A stretch of DNA of 64,000 bases, from contig NZ_CP074372.1 in the NCBI RefSeq assembly GCF_018362995.1, positions 434,001 to 498,000 on the forward strand. The letters run 5' to 3'. The notes beneath the pieces were generated by a model. The model worked only from the letters and a program-made list of their open reading frames with translations, did no database searches and was not told the DNA's origin. Source of the stretch: Chryseobacterium indologenes (lineage in GTDB: Bacteria > Bacteroidota > Bacteroidia > Flavobacteriales > Weeksellaceae). The position numbers and the translations under genes are program-made. Shown piece by piece: positions 55,793 through 64,000 of this stretch (position 1 is its first letter; each line of letters opens with the position of its first letter).

Positions 55793-56977
55793 ATGCATGA
55801 ACAGTTAATTAACCCAACCCTACAAAAGTTTAAGGCCGAATTCAAAGCAGAGCCTGAGCACATTTTCCTTTCTCCCGGGAGAATTAATATTATCGGTGAG
55901 CATGTAGATTATAGCGACGGTTTTGTATTGCCTGCTGCCATAGATAAATACATTTGTTTTGCTGTCCGCAAGCTGCCACAGTCTAATTTTTGTACCATCA
56001 TAGCCAGAGACCTCGGAGAAGAATATACATTTGATGTCACACTAGAGGTAAAACCCGTACAGCAAATGTGGATGAACTATATTCTGGGTGTTTTCAGCCA
56101 GTTGCAGAAGTCAGAAAATCAGTTTTGCGGAATGGAAATTGTCTTCAGCAGTACCATTCCGATGGGATCCGGACTTTCTTCTTCGGCAGCCCTTGAATGT
56201 GGCTTTGCCTATATCCTCAATGAACTTTTTGACCTTCACCTAACCAAAAAAGAAATCGCGGTGATCGGGCAAAAATCAGAACATACTTTTGCAGGAGTTC
56301 AGTGCGGAATTATGGATCAGTTTGCTTCCGTTTTCGGAAAGGAAAATAAGGTAATTATGCTCGACTGTAATTCTCTGGAGCATCAATATTTTGATGCCGA
56401 CCTTAAAGGATACAGCCTGCTGCTTTTTGACAGCTGTGTAAAACATAGTCATCTGACATCCGGCTATAACGAAAGACGTAGAGATGTAGAACATGGCAAA
56501 AAAGTCTTATGGAAAAATTTCCCTGAAATTGAAAAATTCCGGGATTTTACATTGCTTATGCTTGATCATACAAAGGAAGAAATGGGAGATATTTCATACA
56601 AAAGATGTCTCTATCTGTTGAAAGAAATCCGAAGGGTAGAAATGGCGGCCAAAGCTATTTCAGAAGGAAATATTGAATATCTGGGAACACTCCTCACGGA
56701 AACCCACGCCGGGCTGTCCACTGAATTTGAGGTCAGTTGCAATGAGCTTGATTTTTTGGTTGAAAACACATTGCAGCAGGAAGGTGTACTGGGAGCAAGA
56801 ATCATGGGAGGCGGTTTCGGAGGCTGCAGCATCAACCTGATTCAGGAAAACAGAGCTGAAGAAGTGATTAAAACCATCAGTGAAAAATATCTTGAACATT
56901 TTAATATTCAGATGAAAGTTTACCAGGTTAAAATTTCAGACGGGATAAAAGAATACACCAATGAATACATCATTTGA
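55793..56977 (+). CDS. galK: Galactokinase
   Basis: GHMP-family kinase of 394 residues phosphorylating D-galactose to galactose-1-phosphate. The galactokinase signature is in SPGRINIIGEHVDYSDGF (about 27-44). The ATP-binding GHMP motif is MGSGLSSSAALE, and the C-terminal motif is GARIMGGGFGGCSI. QCGIMDQFAS lies in between. The stop overlaps the galT start by 17 bases, so the two are coupled. Galactose here could come from GH97 action on complex xylan or from arabinogalactan. Some Bacteroidota galK genes lie in arabinose regulons. Confidence 0.95.
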   Translation: MHEQLINPTLQKFKAEFKAEPEHIFLSPGRINIIGEHVDYSDGFVLPAAIDKYICFAVRKLPQSNFCTIIARDLGEEYTFDVTLEVKPVQQMWMNYILGVFSQLQKSENQFCGMEIVFSSTIPMGSGLSSSAALECGFAYILNELFDLHLTKKEIAVIGQKSEHTFAGVQCGIMDQFASVFGKENKVIMLDCNSLEHQYFDADLKGYSLLLFDSCVKHSHLTSGYNERRRDVEHGKKVLWKNFPEIEKFRDFTLLMLDHTKEEMGDISYKRCLYLLKEIRRVEMAAKAISEGNIEYLGTLLTETHAGLSTEFEVSCNELDFLVENTLQQEGVLGARIMGGGFGGCSINLIQENRAEEVIKTISEKYLEHFNIQMKVYQVKISDGIKEYTNEYII

Positions 56978-58010
56978 CCCTAAAAAACATCCCCACAGAA
57001 GATACAATCCTCTTTTGGATGAATGGTTACTGGTTTCTCCACAGCGGGCAAACCGTCCATGGCAGGGGCAGAGAGAAGAAACAGCAGAAGAAAACCGTCC
57101 CGATTACGATCCGGACTGCTATCTCTGTTCTGGAAATATTCGTGCTAACGGAGACCGAAACCCAGCGTACCAGGGAACCTATGTCTTTAACAATGACTTT
57201 GGGGCATTGTTGAATGAAGAAGTTGAATTTTCCGAGGAACAGTCAGGTTTTTTTACCCTTCTTCCGGAGCGCGGAATCAACAGGGTGGTTTGTTTTTCTG
57301 AAAATCATAGCCTTACCTTACCGGAAATGTCTGTGGAACACATCAAAAATGTGGTGGATGTATGGCAGGAGCAGTTCAATGAGCTGGCGGCTCTGGATCA
57401 TATCAATTATGTTCAGATTTTTGAAAATAAAGGAGGCATCATGGGCTGCAGCAATCCTCATCCGCATGGCCAGATATGGGCACAGTCGTCCGTTCCGGCA
57501 ATGGTTCAGAAAACCCATGATCAGTTGAAATTGTATTTTGAAAAAAATAAAAGAACATTACTGGAAGACTACCTTGAGCAGGAAACCACAGCTGGAGAAC
57601 GCATCGTCACAGAAAATGAACACTTTGCCGCATTGGTGCCGTTTTGGGCGTCGTGGCCTTATGAAACAATGATTATCAGTAAACAGAAAAGAGAAAATAT
57701 TGCGGAATTTTCTGAAGAGGAAAAAGAATCTTTTGCAGCTGTACTCAAGGATCTGACCACAATATATGACAATCTTTTTGAAACGTCATTTCCTTATTCT
57801 GCTGGAATTCATCAATCGCCTACAGATGGCAAAGAACATCCGGAATGGCATTTTCATATGCACTTTTATCCGCCGTTACTCAGAAGTGCGGAAGTTAAAA
57901 AATTTATGGTAGGATACGAAATGCTGGCTGAGCCTCAGCGGGACATTACCCCGGAACAAAGTGCCACAATATTAAGAAATCTTCCCACCATTCATTACAA
58001 GAAAAAATAA
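56961..58010 (+). CDS. galT: Galactose-1-phosphate uridylyltransferase
   Basis: HIT-superfamily enzyme of 349 residues exchanging UMP between UDP-glucose and galactose-1-phosphate. The zinc ligands Cys53 and Cys56 (CYLC), His116 and His167 are present. The nucleophilic His169 is in the HPH motif of SNPHPHGQIWA. The C-terminal SAGIHQSPTDG and HFHMHFYPP are also family marks. It overlaps galK by 17 bases. No galE is seen in the window. Confidence 0.96.
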   Translation: MNTSFDPKKHPHRRYNPLLDEWLLVSPQRANRPWQGQREETAEENRPDYDPDCYLCSGNIRANGDRNPAYQGTYVFNNDFGALLNEEVEFSEEQSGFFTLLPERGINRVVCFSENHSLTLPEMSVEHIKNVVDVWQEQFNELAALDHINYVQIFENKGGIMGCSNPHPHGQIWAQSSVPAMVQKTHDQLKLYFEKNKRTLLEDYLEQETTAGERIVTENEHFAALVPFWASWPYETMIISKQKRENIAEFSEEEKESFAAVLKDLTTIYDNLFETSFPYSAGIHQSPTDGKEHPEWHFHMHFYPPLLRSAEVKKFMVGYEMLAEPQRDITPEQSATILRNLPTIHYKKK

Positions 58011-58085
58011 TAAATCAATATCTTTGAAAAGAATAAGCATATGATAATCTGCTGCAAACAGAATATCGCTTTTCCCAATAAAATT

Positions 58086-58886
58086 ATGGAACAAATTAAA
58101 TTAATTGTGACGGACATGGATGGGACATTTCTCAATTCCAGCCATGAAATGAGCCCTGAGTTTTCGGATGTTTACCAGGAACTGAAAAAAAGAAATATTG
58201 TTTTTGTACCCGCAAGCGGAAGACAGATGCCGGGCATTACCCATTATTTCGGAGAAATAGAAAGTGAGATTGGTTTTATTGCTGAAAACGGTGGCTACAT
58301 AATCTATAAAGATCAGGAGCTTTTCGCCGATACACTGGAATATCAGTATATTGTTGAGATCATCAAAGCTGTCCGCGAAATACCGGGTGCAAAAGCTGTA
58401 CTTTCAGCTAAAAAGATGGCGTATTACGAAACCGAAGATCAGCAGTTTGTAGATTTTTTTTCCAAATATTATACTGAAAATATGAAGAAGGATGATCTGA
58501 CAGAAAAAATTGATGATACCGCCTTTAAAATAGCCGTATATCATCCTGAAGGTTCCGAAAAATATCTGTATCCCGCCCTTAAAAGATTTGAAGAATTCGG
58601 TCTTGAAGTGGTAGTTTCCGGGGAGTATTGGCTGGATGTTATGAATAAGGATATCAATAAAGGGAACGCTTTGAAAATCCTTCAGAAATCGTTGGGGATT
58701 TCTCCTGAAAATACGATGGCTTTCGGAGATTATATGAACGATATAGAAATGCTGAAGAATGCCAGATATTCCTACGCCATGAAAAATGCCCATCCGAATG
58801 TAAAAGAGGTAGCTAATTTTGAAGCATGTACCAATGACAGCTTCGGAGTTCTTAAAACGATTAAGGACTATCTGAATTTGAATTAA
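58086..58886 (+). CDS. Cof-type HAD-superfamily sugar-phosphate phosphatase
   Basis: 266 residues from ATG 58086 (MEQIKLIVTDMDGTFLNS). The earlier ATG at 58041 adds 15 residues that do not look conserved. The HAD nucleophile is in VTDMDGTFLNS (Asp10). Motif II is PASGRQMPG, and the Asp pair of motif IV is in AFGDYMNDIEML near the C-terminus. The Cof-type cap lies between. These enzymes remove phosphate from sugar phosphates or cofactors with loose specificity. Downstream of galKT it may relieve sugar-phosphate stress; this is inference. Confidence 0.88.
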   Translation: MEQIKLIVTDMDGTFLNSSHEMSPEFSDVYQELKKRNIVFVPASGRQMPGITHYFGEIESEIGFIAENGGYIIYKDQELFADTLEYQYIVEIIKAVREIPGAKAVLSAKKMAYYETEDQQFVDFFSKYYTENMKKDDLTEKIDDTAFKIAVYHPEGSEKYLYPALKRFEEFGLEVVVSGEYWLDVMNKDINKGNALKILQKSLGISPENTMAFGDYMNDIEMLKNARYSYAMKNAHPNVKEVANFEACTNDSFGVLKTIKDYLNLN

Positions 58887-58941
58887 TTCTTCCGTACACC
58901 AAAATTTCATTACACTTTGAACACCAATTAAAACTAATAAT

Positions 58942-59148
58942 ATGAAGACATCAACCGGTAGAAAGCCAGCCAAAACATGCTATGAGCATATCGGCGGAAA
59001 ATTAGGGCAGCTTCTTTTAGAACAATTTGTAGAGAAAGGCTGGATTGCAAAGGATAGTCCTGCTGACCGTAACTATTATATTACGGATAAGGGACAGGAA
59101 GAATTTACAAAACTGGGCATTGATCTGTCACAAATAAAAGCAGAATAA
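58942..59148 (+). CDS. Stand-alone 68-residue protein resembling an ArsR-type C-terminal domain
   Basis: 68 residues, MKTSTGRKPAKTCYEHIGG at the start, then LGQLLLEQFVEKGWIAKD and YYITDKGQEEFTKLGID. The order Arg/Lys-Thr-Cys-Tyr-x-His-hydrophobic-Gly-Gly/Arg-Leu-Gly, then a helix and a beta-wing with a TxxGxxxFxxLGI ending, matches the C-terminal part of ArsR-type winged-helix regulators. Here it stands without the recognition-helix half. The ATG and upstream spacer look normal and no frame for the missing half precedes it, so it seems a real small gene and not a fragment. The conserved Cys and His could bind metal or sense redox. Function unknown. Confidence 0.65.
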   Translation: MKTSTGRKPAKTCYEHIGGKLGQLLLEQFVEKGWIAKDSPADRNYYITDKGQEEFTKLGIDLSQIKAE

Positions 59149-59290
59149 AACCCATTTCAGTTACTTTTCAATCCATTTTTGAGTCCATTGCTGCTCTTTT
59201 CTTTCATTTTATAAATGCTTGTGTTATCTGAATGATATCTGTAATAGAAAAAACGTATCAATATATTTTACTTTAAAAACTCTTTAAAAA

Positions 59291-59298
59291 TAAATTTG
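59291..59298 (+). promoter_or_regulatory. -7 box of the Crp/Fnr gene
   Basis: TAAATTTG matches TAnnTTTG and lies 52 bases before ATG 59351. Nothing else is seen in the 202-base gap. Confidence 0.5.
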
Positions 59299-59350
59299 CA
59301 TTCTTTTTTCATCCTTGAACATAAGATAATTAAAAGCAATAAAATAATTT

Positions 59351-60010
59351 ATGATTAATAACCAGTTTATTACTGAAAAATTTGGATTTCTGGGACTGGA
59401 TTTTATACGTGAACTTGAAAAATGTTGCGTAATCACTGATATAAAATCTAAAATGGAGATTGTGAGTCCCGGGCAGCGAATTCATTATGTACCTATTCTC
59501 ATGAAAGGTTCTGTAAAAGTTTTTACTCTTAATGAAGGGAGAGAACTTTTATACTATTATATGAAACCTGGTGAAAGCTGTATCATGACTTTTGCTTCCA
59601 TATTTAAAAACTGTATAAGTTCTGTATATGCCTGTGCTGAGGAATCATCCAAAGCACTGCTGATTCCTGTTTCCAGCCTTCTTAAGCTTATGAACAGCTT
59701 TCCGGAGATGAATAATTTTTTCTACAATGAATATGACAGCCAGTTTACTGCATTGATGAATATGGTAAATGATGCTGTTTTTCATAAACTGGATACCAGA
59801 GTACTCAATTATATCAATCAACGTGCTGTTGTTACTGGAAATAATCCTGTAAAAATCACCCATAAAGACATTGCATCAGCTTTGGGAACATCCAGAGAAG
59901 TGATAAGCCGTGTTCTTAAAAAGCTCGTTAATGAAGGCCGGATTATCCAACACAAAACGGCTATTGAGATAATAGCCGGGACAAACGTAAGTGAACCATT
60001 GTTTAATTAG
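59351..60010 (+). CDS. Crp/Fnr-family transcriptional regulator
   Basis: 219 residues: an N-terminal cyclic-nucleotide-binding-like beta roll (about 20-125, with LMKGSVKVFTLNEGRELLYYYMKPGE in part LMKGSVKVFTLNEGREL) and a C-terminal winged helix (about 150-215). Its recognition region is KITHKDIASALGTSREVISRVLKKL (in part ALGTSREVISRVLKKL). No Cys cluster for an iron-sulphur centre is visible, so it is not a typical Fnr. The stop overlaps by four bases the end of the convergent epimerase gene. Its targets are unknown. Confidence 0.9.
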   Translation: MINNQFITEKFGFLGLDFIRELEKCCVITDIKSKMEIVSPGQRIHYVPILMKGSVKVFTLNEGRELLYYYMKPGESCIMTFASIFKNCISSVYACAEESSKALLIPVSSLLKLMNSFPEMNNFFYNEYDSQFTALMNMVNDAVFHKLDTRVLNYINQRAVVTGNNPVKITHKDIASALGTSREVISRVLKKLVNEGRIIQHKTAIEIIAGTNVSEPLFN

Positions 60011-60849
60011 TTTTGTAAATGCTTCTTTAAAAAAGCAAGACTGCCTTCAGCCAGCTCCTGAGCATCATAAGGTGATTTTTGCCATAATGAAACCTTTTCC
60101 TGCATTCCGGGAATTGAGGAGCTGAAATTTTCAAGAACCAGATTCCCTTCAAAATTGATTTTTTTCAATGCTGAGAAAAACTCTTCCCAATTGGTTGTCC
60201 CTTCTCCCAGCATACCCCGATGAGATTCTGTAACATGAATATGCTTCAGCATTTTCCCGGAATTGATGATCGGGTCATAAAAATTATTTTCCTCAATATT
60301 CATATGAAAGGTATCAAGATGAAGGAAGAGATTATTTTTACCTGTTTTCTTAATAAGTTCCAGAACATTTTCTGCAGTATTGCAAACATACGATTCATAG
60401 CGGTTTATAGGTTCTATGGCGATATCTATACTTCTGCTCCGGGCGTAATCTGCCACATTGCACCATACTTCAGCAATGATTTCTTTTTCATTTTCTGTGA
60501 GTGGTTTTCCGGTAAAGACACCTATTCCGCTGTGTAAAACTCCTGCCAGCAGATTGGTCTCCAGCTCAGCAGTTTTATCAATTGCTTTTTTGATCAGCTT
60601 TTCTGCGGCTTCAGGATAAAACGCAATATGGGCATCTTTGGGAAGGTTCAGCGAGCATATAACCTCCAGATGATTCTCTTTCAGCTGTTTTTTTACTGTT
60701 CCGGCATCAAAATCCATTGAGCTTGGAAGCAGTATTTCGATAAGATCAAATCCGGCCTGAGCGGTTTTTTCTATAGCATATTTTCCTGATTCTGCATTCC
60801 ATAACGGAGTAATCCAGGAGAGTAGGGAAGCTCCAAACTTTATATTCAT
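60007..60849 (-). CDS. D-tagatose/D-psicose 3-epimerase-like TIM-barrel protein
   Basis: 280 residues. The four metal ligands expected in the D-tagatose 3-epimerase family are present at Glu146 (IAIEPINRYE), Asp179 (LHLDTFHMNIEE), His205 (KHIHVTESH) and Glu240 (LVLENFSS). Their mutual spacing equals that of the Pseudomonas cichorii enzyme (152/185/211/246) with a constant shift of six. It should interconvert ketoses at C3, for example psicose and fructose. It is the last gene of a minus-strand operon with a porin, an MFS carrier and a PfkB kinase that looks like fructokinase. The exact ketose is inferred. Confidence 0.85.
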   Translation of the reverse strand: MNIKFGASLLSWITPLWNAESGKYAIEKTAQAGFDLIEILLPSSMDFDAGTVKKQLKENHLEVICSLNLPKDAHIAFYPEAAEKLIKKAIDKTAELETNLLAGVLHSGIGVFTGKPLTENEKEIIAEVWCNVADYARSRSIDIAIEPINRYESYVCNTAENVLELIKKTGKNNLFLHLDTFHMNIEENNFYDPIINSGKMLKHIHVTESHRGMLGEGTTNWEEFFSALKKINFEGNLVLENFSSSIPGMQEKVSLWQKSPYDAQELAEGSLAFLKKHLQN

Positions 60850-60869
60850 TATATTTTATTTATTTAATT

Positions 60870-62279
60870 TTAAAAAATCCACCATTCTGTGCGTATTCCG
60901 AAATATGTCCCGAATCTTTTGGCTCCTGACTGTTGTAAAAATGGTGAATAAAGACTATTCATAGCCTGATCATTATATCTTGATACTTCAGCAATAAAAC
61001 GGATGTGAGGTCTTGCCCAGACACTGCGTTCTGCTGTAGGAACAATGGTAGGAGCCAAAACCAGTTTCATCATCGATGCGGCATCCTGGCTTCCGTTTTT
61101 TCGTGCTGCATAATGGAATTCGGAAAGAATATGAAACCAGTTGTTAAAATAGTAAGTGGCCCTGATTCCTGTATTAAATTCTGTTTTCCTGTTGAAAATT
61201 TCACGGCTATAATAATCCGGAGCTTTATCATTACTGGCTGATCCTCCTTTACTCTTGGTGAAGACGGCATAAGGATTAAGCGACCAACGGTTTGAGATAT
61301 TCCAGAGGAAATGTTCAACAACAGTAAAAGAGTAAGCTCCTTTGTATGTTTTTGTAGTTTCATCAGGTGCTCCATAGGTACGCCAGGTCTGTGTATTCCC
61401 ATTATCGCCTCCATTAGCAATTCCGGTCCCGTATCTTACAGAAAACTGATTGAATGAACCCGGAATTTTTGTTGCAATATCTGTATTTAATTTAGCCCCA
61501 AAAACCCACCCCTGATCCGACGGGTATTGCTCTACGGAATTTTCTCCCGATTTTTCTACATGATGAAATTCTGCCAGTAACTTGAGTTTATGTTTTGTAT
61601 TTTTAAATGGCAGCGTCTGTTCCAGGACCAAAACTTCTCTCTGCCTGTAAATAAGGTTTTTTGATCCGCTGATCACATTGGTGTAAGAATAAGGCGTAGA
61701 GTTGCTGGCAGCGGTATCAATAGCAGCAGGGAAAAACATAGAAAACCTTGTGTTTTTATGCCTCAGCCCCCAACCGGTTGCCGAATGGTCATCAAAATAA
61801 AAATAATCTGCAATGTGAATGTCATCATATCTCAGCCATCTTGACCCAGCCCAGACATCCCAATCACTTCCCATAATATTTCTGGCCTCAACAAATGCTT
61901 CCGGTAAGGCAATAATCATCCCCTGATTGGATTTTGAATCTACATTTCCCAGAAAAGTTCCGCCTGAATAAAAGCTCAGCCTTGCCTGCATATCGATCTT
62001 TGTACTTTTTGTACTGTCACCGTTTACCACCGGAGTAAAATGGAAAGCTGGCAAGAAATCAACATAGTCACCCTGATCCATTCTGCCTCCTAAAGATCCC
62101 TGGTTGTTCAGGTTCAGTTGTCTCCCGGTTTTGCCATCAGCATTCGGAGAATAACCAGCTCCGATTCTCCCGGTTGTACCAAAGGAAAATTTTTTGTTGG
62201 TTATTACGATCTGGGCATTAATTCCCCTGCCGGCGCATACAAGTAAAATGCACCAGACTAATAAGAGCTTTGTTTTCAT
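60870..62279 (-). CDS. LamB-like carbohydrate porin
   Basis: 469 residues with signal peptide ending INAQ at about 23. It begins with a beta strand (FSFGTTGRIGAGYSP) and closes on TEWWIF, an outer-membrane barrel end with final Phe. The segment DVWAGSRWLRYDDIHIADYFYF (in part WAGSRWLRYDDIHIADY) resembles the conserved maltoporin stretch WAGKRFYQRHDVHM. GWGLRHKNTRFSMFFP follows. It would allow sugars to diffuse through the outer membrane, an unusual choice in a phylum that mostly uses SusCD. It is 20 bases upstream (in transcription order) of the epimerase gene. Confidence 0.8.
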   Translation of the reverse strand: MKTKLLLVWCILLVCAGRGINAQIVITNKKFSFGTTGRIGAGYSPNADGKTGRQLNLNNQGSLGGRMDQGDYVDFLPAFHFTPVVNGDSTKSTKIDMQARLSFYSGGTFLGNVDSKSNQGMIIALPEAFVEARNIMGSDWDVWAGSRWLRYDDIHIADYFYFDDHSATGWGLRHKNTRFSMFFPAAIDTAASNSTPYSYTNVISGSKNLIYRQREVLVLEQTLPFKNTKHKLKLLAEFHHVEKSGENSVEQYPSDQGWVFGAKLNTDIATKIPGSFNQFSVRYGTGIANGGDNGNTQTWRTYGAPDETTKTYKGAYSFTVVEHFLWNISNRWSLNPYAVFTKSKGGSASNDKAPDYYSREIFNRKTEFNTGIRATYYFNNWFHILSEFHYAARKNGSQDAASMMKLVLAPTIVPTAERSVWARPHIRFIAEVSRYNDQAMNSLYSPFLQQSGAKRFGTYFGIRTEWWIF

Positions 62280-62284
62280 AGGAA

Positions 62285-63529
62285 TTATTTAAGTGTTTTG
62301 GGCTTATAGAATTTTAATGCAAATAATAAAATAACTACATAGCATAGAATAGGAAGGAGATAAGCATGGGCAATATCTTTTTCGGCAATTCTACCCATGA
62401 TCGGAGGGAAAACAGCGCCTCCAAACATCGCCATAACCAGGAATGATGAAGCCTGCTGAACTTTTGATCCTAATCTTTTAAGTCCAAGACTGAAAATAGT
62501 AGGATACATCACGCTCAGGAACAGGTTGAGCAAAATAAGGCTGATAAATGAAGCCCATCCGAAGCTTTGGGAAATAATCAGGCACAGAACGATATTACAT
62601 GCGGTAAAGATAGCCAGCAGCTTGTTGGGAGCAATGAATCTCATCAGGAAAGTGCCAATAAATCTTCCAATCATCATCATCGCCATGCTCAAGGAAAAAT
62701 AATAGGAAGCCTGTATCTCCGGAAGATGCATTTTCTCGACACCGTAATTGATAAAATAAGCCCATGTACCGCCCTGTGCGGCGATATTGAAAAACTGGGC
62801 AATGACTGCAAATATAAAATGCCTCTGCTTGTAGAGCGGTGCGTGTGGATCTGATACAGACAGGTCTTCTCCTTTTTCATTTTCTGAAATAATGATATCT
62901 TCTGCATGAGGATCTTTGAGGTCCGGTACTTTGATAAAGCTGAAAATAATGGTAATCGCCAGAATCACAATCCCAATCCAGGTATAAAGATTTTTTACAG
63001 AATCCAGAGATCTTGTTCCTGAATCAGGGGCTCCAAAAATGAAATATCCACCCAGCAGAGGACCGATGATAGCTCCTAAACCATTAAATGATTGAGCAAA
63101 ATTAACCCTCTGATCACTCGTTCTTTCATCACCAAGAGCTGCTACAAAAGGATGGGCTACCGTTTCAAGAGTTGCCATTCCCATAGCAAGTACAAAAAGA
63201 GCCAATCTGAAAAAGTCAAATGAAGAAGTATTAGCTGCCGGAATAAACAAGAAAGATCCCAGTGCAAATAGTGAAAGTCCCAGAATTACCCCCAATTTAT
63301 AACCAAACCTTTTCATAAAAAGCCCGGCCGGAATCCCCATAAGTGCGTATGCACCAAAAATGGAAAGCTGTACCAGTCCGGATTTGGATTTCGAAATATG
63401 AAGAACGTTCTGGAAATGCTTATTCAATACATCACCCATGGTAAGAGCAATGGCCCAGAAGAAAAATAATGATGTAACAAAAGACAGGATGATGTAATAT
63501 TTCTTATCTGTAAATTTTGGAGTATTCAT
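62285..63529 (-). CDS. FHS-type MFS sugar:proton symporter
   Basis: 414 residues with about 12 membrane segments. The layout of the fucose/glucose-galactose (FHS) MFS branch is seen: FFFWAIALTMGDVLNKHFQN in the first segment region, then GLVQLSIFGAYALMGIPAGLFMKRFGYKLG (in part IPAGLFMKRFGYKLG) and FAQSFNGLGAIIGPLLGGYF. It lies five bases before the porin gene and 11 after the kinase. The neighbouring epimerase and kinase suggest a free ketose such as fructose or psicose as cargo. Confidence 0.88.
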   Translation of the reverse strand: MNTPKFTDKKYYIILSFVTSLFFFWAIALTMGDVLNKHFQNVLHISKSKSGLVQLSIFGAYALMGIPAGLFMKRFGYKLGVILGLSLFALGSFLFIPAANTSSFDFFRLALFVLAMGMATLETVAHPFVAALGDERTSDQRVNFAQSFNGLGAIIGPLLGGYFIFGAPDSGTRSLDSVKNLYTWIGIVILAITIIFSFIKVPDLKDPHAEDIIISENEKGEDLSVSDPHAPLYKQRHFIFAVIAQFFNIAAQGGTWAYFINYGVEKMHLPEIQASYYFSLSMAMMMIGRFIGTFLMRFIAPNKLLAIFTACNIVLCLIISQSFGWASFISLILLNLFLSVMYPTIFSLGLKRLGSKVQQASSFLVMAMFGGAVFPPIMGRIAEKDIAHAYLLPILCYVVILLFALKFYKPKTLK

Positions 63530-63540
63530 ATAGTATGTTT

Positions 63541-64000
63541 TTAAGAGGTTTTACAGCTGTTTTTTTCTCTGAATGCCTTGAATTCTTCATAGGTGTAATC
63601 CGGACATGCTCCCGCTTTCGAAGTGATAAAAGCCCCCAATGACGTTGCCTGTTTCATGATCTCTTCCGGGGATCTGCCCTGAATTCTTTTAGACAGGAAC
63701 CCGGCAAGAAAAGAATCCCCACTTCCCACAGTATCTGCAATTTCAATATGAACCGCCGGGAAATTATATGCAGTATCATCTATAAAGTATCTTGCACCTT
63801 TGCTTCCTTTGGTAAGAACAATTTCATTCAAATTAAAATAGACCTGAAGATGTCTGATGCCGGTATCTTCATCAATATAATCTTCACCGAGATATTCAAG
63901 AATGGTTCTGAGTTCTGCCTTATTCATTTTAACAAGATCAGCCTTATGCAATAATTTTTTAATGAACTCAAAATCGATAAAAGGAGGACGGAAATTGACA
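63541..64000 (-). CDS. PfkB-family sugar kinase, probable fructokinase (5' end outside window)
   Basis: The frame stays open to the window edge, so the gene is cut; about 152 C-terminal residues are visible. Reading the minus strand from the edge gives VNFRPPFIDFEF, KMNKAELRTIL, VLTKGSKGARYF, and the PfkB signature ADTVGSGDSFLAGFLSKR with the catalytic Asp. The VNFRPPF...KMNKAEL phrase is typical of fructokinase-like PfkB kinases. It is the first visible gene of the minus-strand ketose operon and would phosphorylate the fructose made by the epimerase. Any start codon inside the window, such as TTG at 63949, is not the true start. Confidence 0.85.
   Translation of the reverse strand, partial: VNFRPPFIDFEFIKKLLHKADLVKMNKAELRTILEYLGEDYIDEDTGIRHLQVYFNLNEIVLTKGSKGARYFIDDTAYNFPAVHIEIADTVGSGDSFLAGFLSKRIQGRSPEEIMKQATSLGAFITSKAGACPDYTYEEFKAFREKNSCKTS

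Noticed and set aside
58404..58973. 189-codon minus-strand frame
   Set aside because: Antisense to the HAD phosphatase gene, covers its conserved C-terminal motif, and extends over the start of the small ArsR-like gene.

Overview
The window looks like a chromosomal segment of a flavobacterium, most like Chryseobacterium or a close relative (phylum Bacteroidota). The evidence is a SusC/SusD pair, a type IX secretion (T9SS) sorting domain, NUDIX-type sugar regulators, -7 boxes of the form TAnnTTTG, scarce Shine-Dalgarno sequences, and A+T-rich spacers. The genus is inferred from protein character; no search was run.

Almost the whole window is one carbohydrate island for glucuronoarabinoxylan (GAX). 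From left to right: (1) 2-3288, the C-terminus of a NUDIX regulator, then xylB and xylA. (2) 3383-8248, one SusC/SusD outer-membrane import pair. (3) 8328-14814, a hexuronate route: uxuA, an SDR-type fructuronate reductase, a terminator, then uxaC-kdgK-kdgA-exuT. (4) 14989-26574, a run of secreted debranching enzymes: three GH43, a CE1-like esterase, GH97, an SGNH esterase lipoprotein and GH115. (5) 26842-29577, a GH30 xylanase carrying a T9SS domain. (6) 30203-34878, GH3 and GH51, behind an arabinose-type promoter and an array of 110-bp tandem repeats. (7) 35007-41897, araB-araD-araA-galM-SSS symporter, convergent with the NUDIX regulator araR (42043-42729). (8) 43243-53207, a second polymer operon: GH127, an acetylesterase-like SGNH protein, a GPH symporter, GH10, a cytoplasmic GH43 and GH67. 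(9) 53334-59148, an unknown secreted protein, an AraC regulator, talC, galK, galT, a HAD phosphatase and a 68-residue orphan winged-helix protein. (10) 59351-64000, a Crp/Fnr regulator convergent with a minus-strand ketose operon: a PfkB kinase cut by the window end, an FHS-type MFS transporter, a LamB-like porin and a D-tagatose/D-psicose 3-epimerase-like protein.

Together the genes form a pathway. GH10 and GH30 cut the xylan backbone. GH43, GH51 and GH127 remove arabinose, GH115 and GH67 remove (methyl)glucuronate, and esterases remove acetyl or feruloyl groups. SusCD, the GPH, SSS and ExuT carriers import the products. GH3 and GH43 release xylose. XylAB, AraBDA and UxaC/UxuA/KdgKA feed xylulose-5-phosphate and KDPG metabolism, with transaldolase for the pentose-phosphate return.

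The most interesting non-coding signal is a 23-bp imperfect palindrome, ATAAGTGT-N7-ACATTTAT-like. It lies before araB, GH3, talC and araR, with weaker forms before GH127 and the CE1 esterase; this is probably the AraR operator. The araB and GH3 promoters are near-copies over 50 bp, but the GH3 copy is about 490 bp from its gene, with three exact-period 110-bp repeats between. Enzyme family calls rest on motifs I could read. Exact substrates within GH43, GH97 and the SGNH proteins are inference.
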